NCBI GenBank assembly: GCA_947630345.1
Contig: CANRHF010000110.1
Location: forward strand, 1-6,453
Length of the DNA: 6,453 bases
Source: an uncultured Oscillospiraceae bacterium
Lineage (GTDB): Bacteria; Bacillota; Clostridia; Oscillospirales; Oscillospiraceae
Reading direction: 5' to 3'
Part shown: positions 1 through 5,521 of the stretch, piece after piece
Layout of the letters: every line of letters begins with the position of its first letter
How positions within the stretch are numbered: the stretch's first letter is position 1
Notes under the pieces: generated by a model
Databases searched by the model: none
The model's input: the letters and a program-made list of their open reading frames with translations, nothing else
What the model was told of the DNA's origin: nothing
Position numbers and translations under genes: made by a program

Positions 1-2
1 AC

Positions 3-893
3 GGACTTCCCCAGGAGCTGCACTACATTGCCTCCCTTTCCCATCTGACGGAGCTGAACATCTCCGGCTGCCGGGTCAGCAATGAGGATCTGGCCTCCAT
101 TGCCGCCCTGCCGGAGCTGACCAGGCTGACCCTGGAGGACTGCGGCCTGGCCTCGGTCAACACCCTCTCCACCGCCCAAAAGCTGACCTATTTGAACCTG
201 AACGACAATACCATCGGCAATCTGGCACCCATCGGCGGCATGGCGGAGCTACAGGAGCTGCGCCTATCCCGGAACGCGGTGACAGACCTGGGCTATCTGT
301 CCGGGCTGAACAATCTGGCCACCCTGGATGTGTCCTACAACTCCCTGACCTCCATCGCGCCGGTGTGCGGCATTCGGAGCCTGGCCTGGCTGGACGTGAG
401 CCACAACAAGCTGGCCAGTCTGGGCGCGGTGGACAATCTGCCCGCCCTGACCTACCTGGCGGCGGGGGCCAATCAGCTGGCGGAGGTGGGCCAGCTGGCC
501 AACTGCTCCGGCTTGGAAACCCTGGACATCTCCAACAACGCCCTGACGGACATCACCGCCCTGGCGGCGCTGGACAAGCTCATAAAGCTGGACTTCTCCC
601 ACAATCAGGTGGTGGAGATCCCCCAGTGGAGCCAGAGCTGCGCCCTGGTCACCATCGACGGGTCCTACAATCTGATCGAGTCGCTGGCGCCTCTGTCCGG
701 GCTGGGCGCTCTGAACAACGTCCTGATGGACTACAACGAGGCCATCGAGTCGGTGGAGGAGCTGGCTGAATGCCCCAATTTGATCCAGGTCAACGTCTTC
801 GGCACCGCCGTTACCGACGCCTCCATGCTCACGGAGCAGAGCATCATCGTCAACTTTGACCCCACCGCCGGCGCGGAGGAGGAAGAGGAATAA
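3..893 (+). CDS. Leucine-rich-repeat protein, 5'-truncated by window edge
   Basis: The frame is open from base 3 to the TAA at 891-893 (296 residues visible), so the true start lies outside the window; a TTG at 192 is only an internal codon. The visible part is almost entirely about 12 tandem 22-23-residue leucine-rich repeats of the SDS22/internalin type, with units such as LATLDVSYNSLTS, LAWLDVSHNKLAS and LETLDISNNALTD. The last units (near LNNVLMDYNEAIES and LIQVNVFGTAVTD) are degenerate, as is usual for a C-terminal cap. The protein ends in a short acidic tail (AGAEEEEE) with no dockerin, sorting signal or membrane helix at this end, so any export or anchoring signal must be N-terminal. 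Such repeats form curved solenoids that bind proteins; the partner cannot be told. Composition is GC-rich like the flanks. It is convergent with the cohesin gene and separated from it by two hairpins, so it is probably independent of that operon. Confidence 0.9.
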   Translation, partial: GLPQELHYIASLSHLTELNISGCRVSNEDLASIAALPELTRLTLEDCGLASVNTLSTAQKLTYLNLNDNTIGNLAPIGGMAELQELRLSRNAVTDLGYLSGLNNLATLDVSYNSLTSIAPVCGIRSLAWLDVSHNKLASLGAVDNLPALTYLAAGANQLAEVGQLANCSGLETLDISNNALTDITALAALDKLIKLDFSHNQVVEIPQWSQSCALVTIDGSYNLIESLAPLSGLGALNNVLMDYNEAIESVEELAECPNLIQVNVFGTAVTDASMLTEQSIIVNFDPTAGAEEEEE

Positions 894-917
894 ACCCCCC
901 CATTTTTTAAAACAACC

Positions 918-948
918 CCGCCCCGGGCGCGATCTGCGCCCGGGGCGG
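918..948 (+). terminator. GC-rich hairpin after the LRR gene
   Basis: A perfect 13-bp stem (CCGCCCCGGGCGC at 918-930 pairing with 936-948) closes a GATCT loop, 24 bases after the LRR stop codon. The T content after it on the + strand is modest (AATGTTT), so it is a strong hairpin but an imperfect intrinsic terminator. On the - strand it is followed by GGTTGTTTTAAAA, so it may also serve as a backup stop for transcripts from the cohesin operon. Confidence 0.75.
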
Positions 949-1038
949 AATGTTTCGCGGGAATGATTATATTTAGAAGCGGTTTTCGCACAGGCGGTTA
1001 TAAAAAGGACAGTCTATTTTACGGCTTGCATTATAGGT

Positions 1039-1065
1039 GCGCCCCCGGCGGTATGCCGGGGGCGC
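1039..1065 (-). terminator. Hairpin ending the cohesin/dockerin operon
   Basis: A perfect 11-bp stem (1039-1049 with 1055-1065, GCGCCCCCGGC and its complement) with a 5-base loop starts about 14 bases downstream of the cohesin gene stop in the - direction. The following - strand sequence (ACCTATAATG) has no U-run, so termination efficiency is uncertain. With the hairpin at 918-948 it forms a double barrier between two convergent genes. The roughly 90 bases between the two hairpins are AT-richer and show no gene that I can support. Confidence 0.7.
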
Positions 1066-1079
1066 TTGGCGTGACGACA

Positions 1080-2534
1080 TTATTTGCGCTTTTTCTTTCC
1101 GGCAAGGGTCAGGGCCGCCGCCAGGCCGGACACCGCCATCAGGCACACCCACAGGGCCGGGGCGGCAAAATCGCCGGTCTTGGGGGGATCCTCCGGGCTG
1201 GCGGAGGGCTTCGGCTGTGTCTGGGTTTCGGATGGAGTCGGCGGCGTCACTACGGGACGGTCTGCGGGGATTGTCTCCACCTGCTCATAGCCGCAGACGG
1301 AGCAGGTCCGCTTCCGACTGCCGTCCTGAGAAGCGGTGGCCTCCTGGGTCACCTCCCAGTCGCCGTAAGTATGGGCGGTCAGTCCGTCCTTCTCGCCACA
1401 TTCGCAGGCGTGGAAGTGGCCGCTCTCGTCAGAACTCCACTCCGGGGCAAAGGTGTGGGGAATTTTCGGGACTACGGTCTTCTCCTTGGTAATGAAGCTG
1501 GTCCCCTCCTGGTCCTCAAAAATCGCGCCACACTCCGTACAGGTCCAGTATTCGATATTGCCATCCTCCTGATGGGTGGGGTCCTTGGCATCGGTCTTCG
1601 TCAGAATGTGTTCATGCTTAGGGATCTCGGTGTTCTCGCTGCGCTTATAATGGCAGACCGTGCATTCCTCGTGCTTGAGACCGGTATCGTCCACGGTGGC
1701 AACCTTGTCCATCACCCATTCAAAGGTGTGGGGGGTCTTGGGGCCCTGATCGCCGCAGGCACAGAGCTGCCAGTGGTTTTCAGCGTCGGTCTGATAGGCG
1801 CCGGTGTAGGTGTGGGCCTCCACGGTGACGGCACAGGTGGCGGAGGCCTTGCCGTCGGCAGTGGTGGCGGTGATGGTGGCCGCACCGCCGGAGACAGCGG
1901 TGACCTTGCCGGAGGCGTCCACGGTGGCCACATTGGGATGGTCGGACTCCCAGCTCACGCTCTGGCTGGCGTTGGGCGGCGTGACTGTGGCGGTCAGGGT
2001 CTCGGAGGCTCCCTGGTGCAGCTTGAGGTCGGTCTTGCTCAGATTCAGGCCGGTGGAGTCCACGGAGACGGTGATTGAGCCGTTTTGGATGGCGAAGCCG
2101 ACTAGCTCCTCCTTCGTGTTGGAGGCGTCCAGCTTGCCCGTGATTTTAACAGGGTATTCACCGGCGGGGGCGGTTTCGGAAACTTTAAAGGTCATGGTGG
2201 CGTGGAGCCAGGTGCCCTCGAAATCCTTCAGGCCGTTGACCCAGGTGATCTTCATACCGCTGTCCAGGGTCGGGGAGGTCATTTTGAAGCTGTTGTTGTC
2301 CTCGATATTGAAGTCGACCTTCTCCATCGTCAGATTGGTATCGTCATATTCGATGGTCAGAATCATGGCGGTAATACCGGGACTGTTCTTGACGCTGACG
2401 GTCACACCTACGGTTTCACCGGGTTTGGCAGCGACCTTGGAAATCTCCAGAGCCGACTCTCCGGCGGCGAAGACCTGGGACATGGACAGAACCATGGCGC
2501 ACAGGACAAAAAGCGCGATTATTGTCTTTTTCAT
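1080..2534 (-). CDS. Wall-anchored cohesin protein with Big_2 domain and Cys/His-rich repeats
   Basis: This 484-residue exported protein probably presents a cohesin on the cell wall. Residues 1-23 are a signal peptide (MKKT start, hydrophobic core, cleavage near VFA|A). Residues about 28-157 match a cohesin: AAKPGETVGVTVSVKN, then a TIEYDDTNLTMEKVDF strand, and a closing GFAIQNGSITV. Residues about 162-238 are a bacterial Ig-like Big_2 domain (LNLSKTDLKLHQG, VSWESDHPNVATVDASGKVTA). Residues 241-423 carry alternating CxC (258/260, 377/379) and CxxC (291/294, 332/335, 411/414) units with nearby His, as in clostridial surface proteins. A Pro/Thr/Ser linker (428-449) leads to PPKTGD (450-455), a hydrophobic stretch (about 458-478) and KKKRK, which is the layout of a sortase signal. 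The start has GGAGG at 2544-2548, nine bases upstream. The gene begins 15 bp after the dockerin gene ends and should share its promoter. Cohesin assignment rests on sequence pattern only. Confidence 0.88.
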   Translation of the reverse strand: MKKTIIALFVLCAMVLSMSQVFAAGESALEISKVAAKPGETVGVTVSVKNSPGITAMILTIEYDDTNLTMEKVDFNIEDNNSFKMTSPTLDSGMKITWVNGLKDFEGTWLHATMTFKVSETAPAGEYPVKITGKLDASNTKEELVGFAIQNGSITVSVDSTGLNLSKTDLKLHQGASETLTATVTPPNASQSVSWESDHPNVATVDASGKVTAVSGGAATITATTADGKASATCAVTVEAHTYTGAYQTDAENHWQLCACGDQGPKTPHTFEWVMDKVATVDDTGLKHEECTVCHYKRSENTEIPKHEHILTKTDAKDPTHQEDGNIEYWTCTECGAIFEDQEGTSFITKEKTVVPKIPHTFAPEWSSDESGHFHACECGEKDGLTAHTYGDWEVTQEATASQDGSRKRTCSVCGYEQVETIPADRPVVTPPTPSETQTQPKPSASPEDPPKTGDFAAPALWVCLMAVSGLAAALTLAGKKKRK

Positions 2535-2549
2535 GATGATATTCCTCCA

Positions 2550-4355
2550 TTAGTAGAGTTTAACTTCCCAGCCGGAAAGATACTGGATCAGTCGGGTGGC
2601 GTCACGGGTGTCCACCGCTCCGTCATTATTGAAATCCGCGCTGCCCATCAGTTCCGCATCCCAGTTGGACAAATGCTGCACCAACCGCGTGGCGTCACGA
2701 GTGTCCATTTCACCATCGCCGGTGAGGTCGACGGAGGTGCCAATGACTGTCAATGTCGTATAAGCATATCCTCCAGGATAATCGTTAATGAAAATAGATA
2801 GCTTATGTTTTCCACTAGAAAGCGTCTGCAAAAACTCCTTATGAAGCGTAATCGTGTTGCCATCTATGGTGTATTTATCAGTGGATAACGAGTTCCTTTC
2901 ATTATCAATCTTTATGGATTCAATACTTGCTGAATACAAAGGGTTACTATATATTATCGGTGCTAAATCTATTCCTATTGTAACGTCTTGACCATCCTCA
3001 GGGTCCCATACTACATTCTCCCCTTCGAGGACATTGTATGCACCACTTACTGGAATGAACAAATCTCCGTTTCTGAAAACGGGTGTAAACCACCAGGCAG
3101 TCATATAAGTTGTCTTTCGCAAATAATTAGGTTGATTGGTTTTTTCCCCATAAGCAAAATAATCAGCCGGAATTGTGATAACTGTAGTATCATTTTCGCC
3201 CTTGGTCACAATATACTCACTTCTATCAATGAACCCTGGATCGCTGTTATCGGATGCAAAACCATAGAAATTGCTGTATAACCCAACAAACTCATCTGTA
3301 CTAACGCCAATATGTATTGTAATATCTTCATCGCTGCCATGTATCCATTGAAAGCTGTTATCATCTAAAAGTTTACTTGCGTAATTTTCACCATACCAAC
3401 AAGTAAAGTAACTCTCTGCATCGCCGTCGTCAAATATCAGCACAAGGGAATGTTCTCCATAAGCTAATGTTTTCATGTACGACGCATTGATTGCCACTGT
3501 TCCGCTTTCCGCTTTAACTGTATAATTATCAGCAGGCACCAGCATATTATCAATATACACGTTTTCGGGAATACTATTGAAAGCATTTGTCCGCACTTCA
3601 AAATTAGCATTACTATTATAGTCCCACTTAAAATCATTGTCATTATTGACAGTATAATTACCTTGAAGCCTGTACACTGGTACTGTCACAGTAGCAGCGC
3701 CATCTTCAAAGATGAACGTAAATTCAGTCTCCCCGTCCATGTTTGGTACATACTTGCCTTCGTCGGAATCATAAACTGTTTGATTAAAGTAGAAATCATC
3801 TATCAGAGATATTACTGTATTTCCATCCTGTTCAGTTATCTCATAAGTTGTGTAATGCAGAGTCGCATATTCCTCTTTTCCTGTTACTTCCGATAGATCA
3901 ATAACACTGTCGTGTCCTTGTTTTACCAATTTTCCATTGATGGCAAGATTTATATACTTTGCCGCCCCTTCATCAATTTTGAAGGAAATCAACGGCAAAC
4001 GCTGAGAATAGGTCATGCCATATTTGTCAGCAAACAAAGCATCTCCGATAACTTCAACAACTTGGTGAGTTATTTTATACTCATCCTGCGTTTTGTCTAT
4101 CGATTGGAACTGCACCCCCATATTTTCATTTTTAATACTGTCGCGAAATGAATCATATGGCCGCTGAGAATTGTTACTTCCATCTGGCATATCACCCTTT
4201 CCTGTGTTGGTAAGGGTGGAAGTACCCGCATCGTACTCCCAGTGGATGTTTTCCCAGTCGCCGCTGGTTTCGTTCGCCGCGAAGGCTTTGCCGGGCACAA
4301 CGGCTACCATCAGGCAAAGGACAAGAAGAAACGCCATCACTTTTTTTGTTTGCAT
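2550..4355 (-). CDS. Secreted protein with X2-like modules and C-terminal dockerin
   Basis: This is a 601-residue exported protein. Residues 1-26 are a signal peptide (MQTKK, hydrophobic core, cleavage near AFA|A). Residues 32-75 resemble the header of BspA-type surface proteins (W.YD..TSTLTNTGKGDMPD). Residues about 236-318 look like a CBM_X2/Ig-like module (VYIDNMLVPADNYTVKAESG, then SYMKTLAYGEHSLVLIFDDG); a divergent copy spans about 334-440 and a third about 448-537 (SIKIDNERNSLSTDKYTI, FLQTLSSGKHKLSIFIND). Residues 541-600 are a type I-like dockerin with two calcium loops (DLTGDGEMDTRD and DFNNDGAVDTRD). No catalytic domain is seen. The likely role is binding to a surface or glycan while docked on the cohesin protein encoded just downstream. 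GC content is host-like at both gene ends but strongly AT-rich between about 2750 and 4200. The start has CGGAGGT at 4364-4370, eight bases upstream. The X2 assignment is by pattern; the region 76-230 is unrecognised. Confidence 0.87.
   Translation of the reverse strand: MQTKKVMAFLLVLCLMVAVVPGKAFAANETSGDWENIHWEYDAGTSTLTNTGKGDMPDGSNNSQRPYDSFRDSIKNENMGVQFQSIDKTQDEYKITHQVVEVIGDALFADKYGMTYSQRLPLISFKIDEGAAKYINLAINGKLVKQGHDSVIDLSEVTGKEEYATLHYTTYEITEQDGNTVISLIDDFYFNQTVYDSDEGKYVPNMDGETEFTFIFEDGAATVTVPVYRLQGNYTVNNDNDFKWDYNSNANFEVRTNAFNSIPENVYIDNMLVPADNYTVKAESGTVAINASYMKTLAYGEHSLVLIFDDGDAESYFTCWYGENYASKLLDDNSFQWIHGSDEDITIHIGVSTDEFVGLYSNFYGFASDNSDPGFIDRSEYIVTKGENDTTVITIPADYFAYGEKTNQPNYLRKTTYMTAWWFTPVFRNGDLFIPVSGAYNVLEGENVVWDPEDGQDVTIGIDLAPIIYSNPLYSASIESIKIDNERNSLSTDKYTIDGNTITLHKEFLQTLSSGKHKLSIFINDYPGGYAYTTLTVIGTSVDLTGDGEMDTRDATRLVQHLSNWDAELMGSADFNNDGAVDTRDATRLIQYLSGWEVKLY
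2566..2732 (-). other. Dockerin-coding segment with duplicated F-hand motifs
   Basis: This segment encodes two copies of the calcium-loop plus helix unit: GDGEMDTRDATRLVQHLSNW and NDGAVDTRDATRLIQYLSGW. Loop positions 1, 3, 5, 9 and 12 carry D-T-D-D-D in the first copy and D-N-D-D-D in the second, suitable for calcium binding. The pair at positions 10-11, which sets partner specificity in known type I dockerins, is Thr-Arg in both copies. At DNA level 2596-2614 and 2689-2707 agree at 18 of 19 bases, 93 bp apart, consistent with internal duplication. Confidence 0.88.
2750..4200. other. AT-rich island inside the dockerin gene
   Basis: Counting sampled 60-base lines gives about 32% GC at 2761, 43% at 3061, 38% at 3241, 43% at 3421, 23% at 3601, 32% at 3901 and 42% at 4081. 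Adjacent lines of the same gene give 55% at 2701, 58% at 2581, 55% at 4201 and 63% at 4261, and the next gene reaches 72% at 1141. Codons in the island include TTA and CTT for Leu and AGA for Arg. The reading frame is uninterrupted across both edges. The edges fall near the end of the BspA-like header and just before the dockerin, that is, at domain borders. Edge positions are approximate. Confidence 0.8.
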
Positions 4356-4396
4356 ACTTTTCTACCTCCGTTTTATTAAATTGCCGGGATATATCG

Positions 4397-4462
4397 CTTT
4401 TGCGCCATATTTACACTGGTATTATATCGCTATTACGTTATATTGTCAATAGGATTATATCG
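4397..4462 (-). repeat. Degenerate 33-bp tandem repeat in the divergent promoter region
   Basis: Read on the - strand, 4462-4430 and 4429-4397 are two adjacent 33-base units, both starting CGATATAAT and agreeing at 24 of 33 positions. A third core, CGATATA, begins exactly 33 bases further on at 4396, but the rest of that unit does not match. The first unit holds the -35 box and the second holds the -10 box of the operon promoter. The spacing is close to three helical turns, so the repeats could be same-face protein sites, or simply the trace of a duplication. Confidence 0.55.
4421..4449 (-). promoter_or_regulatory. Full-consensus sigma-A promoter for the dockerin-cohesin operon
   Basis: On the - strand TTGACA (4449-4444) and TATAAT (4426-4421) are separated by exactly 17 bases, a complete match to the housekeeping consensus. 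Transcription should start near 4414, giving a leader of about 60 bases before the dockerin start codon at 4355, with its Shine-Dalgarno site at 4364-4370. A promoter this strong would suit abundant surface proteins and suggests that control, if any, is by repression. Confidence 0.85.
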
Positions 4463-4481
4463 AAAAATATTGCCTATCGAT

Positions 4482-4499
4482 TAACCGTTATAACGGTTA
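4482..4499. promoter_or_regulatory. Perfect 18-bp palindrome, candidate operator
   Basis: TAACCGTTATAACGGTTA equals its own reverse complement over all 18 bases. It lies 25 bases before the start of the helix-turn-helix gene and about 33 bases upstream of the operon -35 box on the other strand. A dimeric HTH protein could use it for autoregulation and for control of the divergent operon. A TACAAT at 4498-4503 could be a -10 box for the HTH gene, overlapping the palindrome, but no good -35 accompanies it. Binding is inferred. Confidence 0.55.
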
Positions 4500-4524
4500 C
4501 AATAAATAGACGGAGGTGATTGCT

Positions 4525-4851
4525 GTGGAAGATCGGGAAGTGGTCCGGCGCATCAACGCGCTGTGCAAGGAACGGGGTTGGTCTGTCTACCGGCTGTCAA
4601 AGGAAACCGGCATCACCTATTCCACGCTCTGCACCATGCTTAAAAAAACCTATTCTCCGTCGATTTATACGCTGAGCCGGATCTGCAACGGGTTCGGGAT
4701 CACGCTGAGCCAGTTTTTTGGGCCGGAGCCGGCGGTCTTCCCCCTTTCCGAGGGGCAAAAAGCCCTCCTGGACCGGTGGGAACGGCTGTCCCCAGAGGAC
4801 CAGAGGGCCCTGGAAAAATATTGGGACTATCTGCTGTCCAAAGACAGCTGA
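4525..4851 (+). CDS. Small XRE/Cro-C1-type HTH regulator
   Basis: A 108-residue cytoplasmic DNA-binding protein. I chose the GTG at 4525 because GGAGGTGA (4512-4519) then sits five bases upstream; the earlier GTG at 4516 lies within that ribosome site. Residues about 5-65 form the five-helix Cro/C1 fold: VVRRINALCKERGWSVYRLS, then the turn ETGITYSTLCTMLKK with the recognition helix around TYSTLCTML, and YTLSRICNGFGITLSQFF as the closing helices. The rest (SEGQKALLDRWERLSPEDQR and the Trp/Leu-rich end) is a short helical tail common in Firmicutes members of this family and may support dimerisation. It is divergent from the dockerin-cohesin operon across 169 bp holding a palindrome, so it probably controls itself and perhaps that operon. 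Its own terminator overlaps its stop codon. Family is clear; target is inferred. Confidence 0.9.
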   Translation: MEDREVVRRINALCKERGWSVYRLSKETGITYSTLCTMLKKTYSPSIYTLSRICNGFGITLSQFFGPEPAVFPLSEGQKALLDRWERLSPEDQRALEKYWDYLLSKDS

Positions 4852-4881
4852 CCGCCTCCCCGGGTGGGGAGGCGGTTTTTT
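4851..4881 (+). terminator. Intrinsic terminator of the HTH gene
   Basis: An 11-bp perfect stem (ACCGCCTCCCC at 4851-4861 with 4866-4876) closes a GGGT loop and runs into TTTTTT at 4876-4881. The left arm begins on the last base of the stop codon. It is a classical rho-independent terminator for the + strand. The permease gene converges on it from the other side, but there the hairpin is not followed by a U-run. Confidence 0.92.
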
Positions 4882-4897
4882 ATCGCTCGCGCCTCCG

Positions 4898-5521
4898 TCA
4901 CAGGCTCCGGCGGCCAAACAGCCACTGGGACAGGGCCCAGGACCCAGCCAACAGCGGCAGCTCCACCAGGAACACCCCCAGCAGGGGCTGGACCGGCAGG
5001 CCCTGGGGCCGGAGAACGCCGGAAAAGCTGAAGATCGCCGAGCCGCCGCAGACAAGCCCGGCCACCACGGAGGTGGCGATTACCGCCCGCTCCGCCCCCA
5101 GCCAATAGACCAGGGGGAACTGGATCGCCATTGACCCCAGCCCGAAGGCCATCCCCAGGGCCGTGAGCTCCAATCGAGCGGCCAGATCTACCGCCTCGCC
5201 CAGGGCCAGGAAGATCAGGCTGAAAGCCATGTTCAGCAGCCCCATGATCAGACACAGCAGCAGGCCCAGGAGGTATTTTTCCGTCACCATGGTCCGGCGG
5301 GAGGGGGGCATGGTCAGGGCGAAAGCCGTCCAGCGCTCCCGCTCCTCCATGCTCACCAGGCTGGGGGGCAGCACCGCCGCGTACAGCACGGGAAACAGCA
5401 CAAAAAACAGATTGGTCACTGTCGCTGTCACCCCCACCATCATGGCAAAGGCCATGGCGAAGAAAAAGAACAGATACTGCTTCCACAGCAGCAGAAAATC
5501 CTTATACAGTAGGCCAAGCAT
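4898..5521 (-). CDS. ABC-2 type transporter permease
   Basis: A 207-residue membrane protein with about six hydrophobic segments (roughly 15-31, 34-55, 83-108, 117-140, 145-166 and 178-200). Between segments 2 and 3 lies the stretch MEERERWTAFALTMPPSRRT followed by EKYLL, which matches the cytoplasmic coupling region (acidic, W, then PxSR and KY) of the ABC2_membrane_5-type permeases found beside BcrA/YtrB-like ATPases. Its start lies 20 bases inside the ATPase gene, with AAAGGAGG at 5531-5538 nine bases upstream, so the two should be translated together. It would pair with the ATPase to form an exporter, in this family often linked to antimicrobial peptides or cell-envelope stress. The substrate is unknown. 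Confidence 0.88.
   Translation of the reverse strand: MLGLLYKDFLLLWKQYLFFFFAMAFAMMVGVTATVTNLFFVLFPVLYAAVLPPSLVSMEERERWTAFALTMPPSRRTMVTEKYLLGLLLCLIMGLLNMAFSLIFLALGEAVDLAARLELTALGMAFGLGSMAIQFPLVYWLGAERAVIATSVVAGLVCGGSAIFSFSGVLRPQGLPVQPLLGVFLVELPLLAGSWALSQWLFGRRSL

Noticed and set aside
991..1004. GGCGGTTATAAAAA between the two hairpins as a second operator half-site
   Set aside because: It only partly resembles half of the 18-bp palindrome, has no partner half and is not near a promoter that I can identify.
963..2078. Long + strand open frame (371 codons) opposite the cohesin gene
   Set aside because: It is a Gly/Arg-rich shadow caused by high GC. The - strand frame carries a signal peptide, cohesin, Ig domain and sorting signal, and the + frame shows no domain or convincing ribosome site.
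1810..2801. Overlapping + strand open frames opposite the cohesin start and dockerin end
   Set aside because: They are antisense to well-supported domains on the - strand and have no recognisable product.
4341..4347. Run of seven A (coding strand) near the dockerin gene start as a phase-variation tract
   Set aside because: Seven bases is short for reliable slippage and the run encodes ordinary signal-peptide lysines; there is no sign of frame variants.
4516..4524. Earlier GTG start for the HTH gene at 4516
   Set aside because: It lies within the Shine-Dalgarno sequence GGAGGTGA; the GTG at 4525 has correct spacing.
4597..5055. - strand open frame across the HTH gene and its terminator
   Set aside because: It runs antisense through a clear HTH domain and an intrinsic terminator, with Pro/Arg/Ser-rich low-complexity translation.
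4827..5486. Second - strand frame within the permease gene
   Set aside because: Gly/Pro/Arg-rich translation without membrane pattern; the adjacent frame encodes a proper six-segment permease with a good ribosome site.
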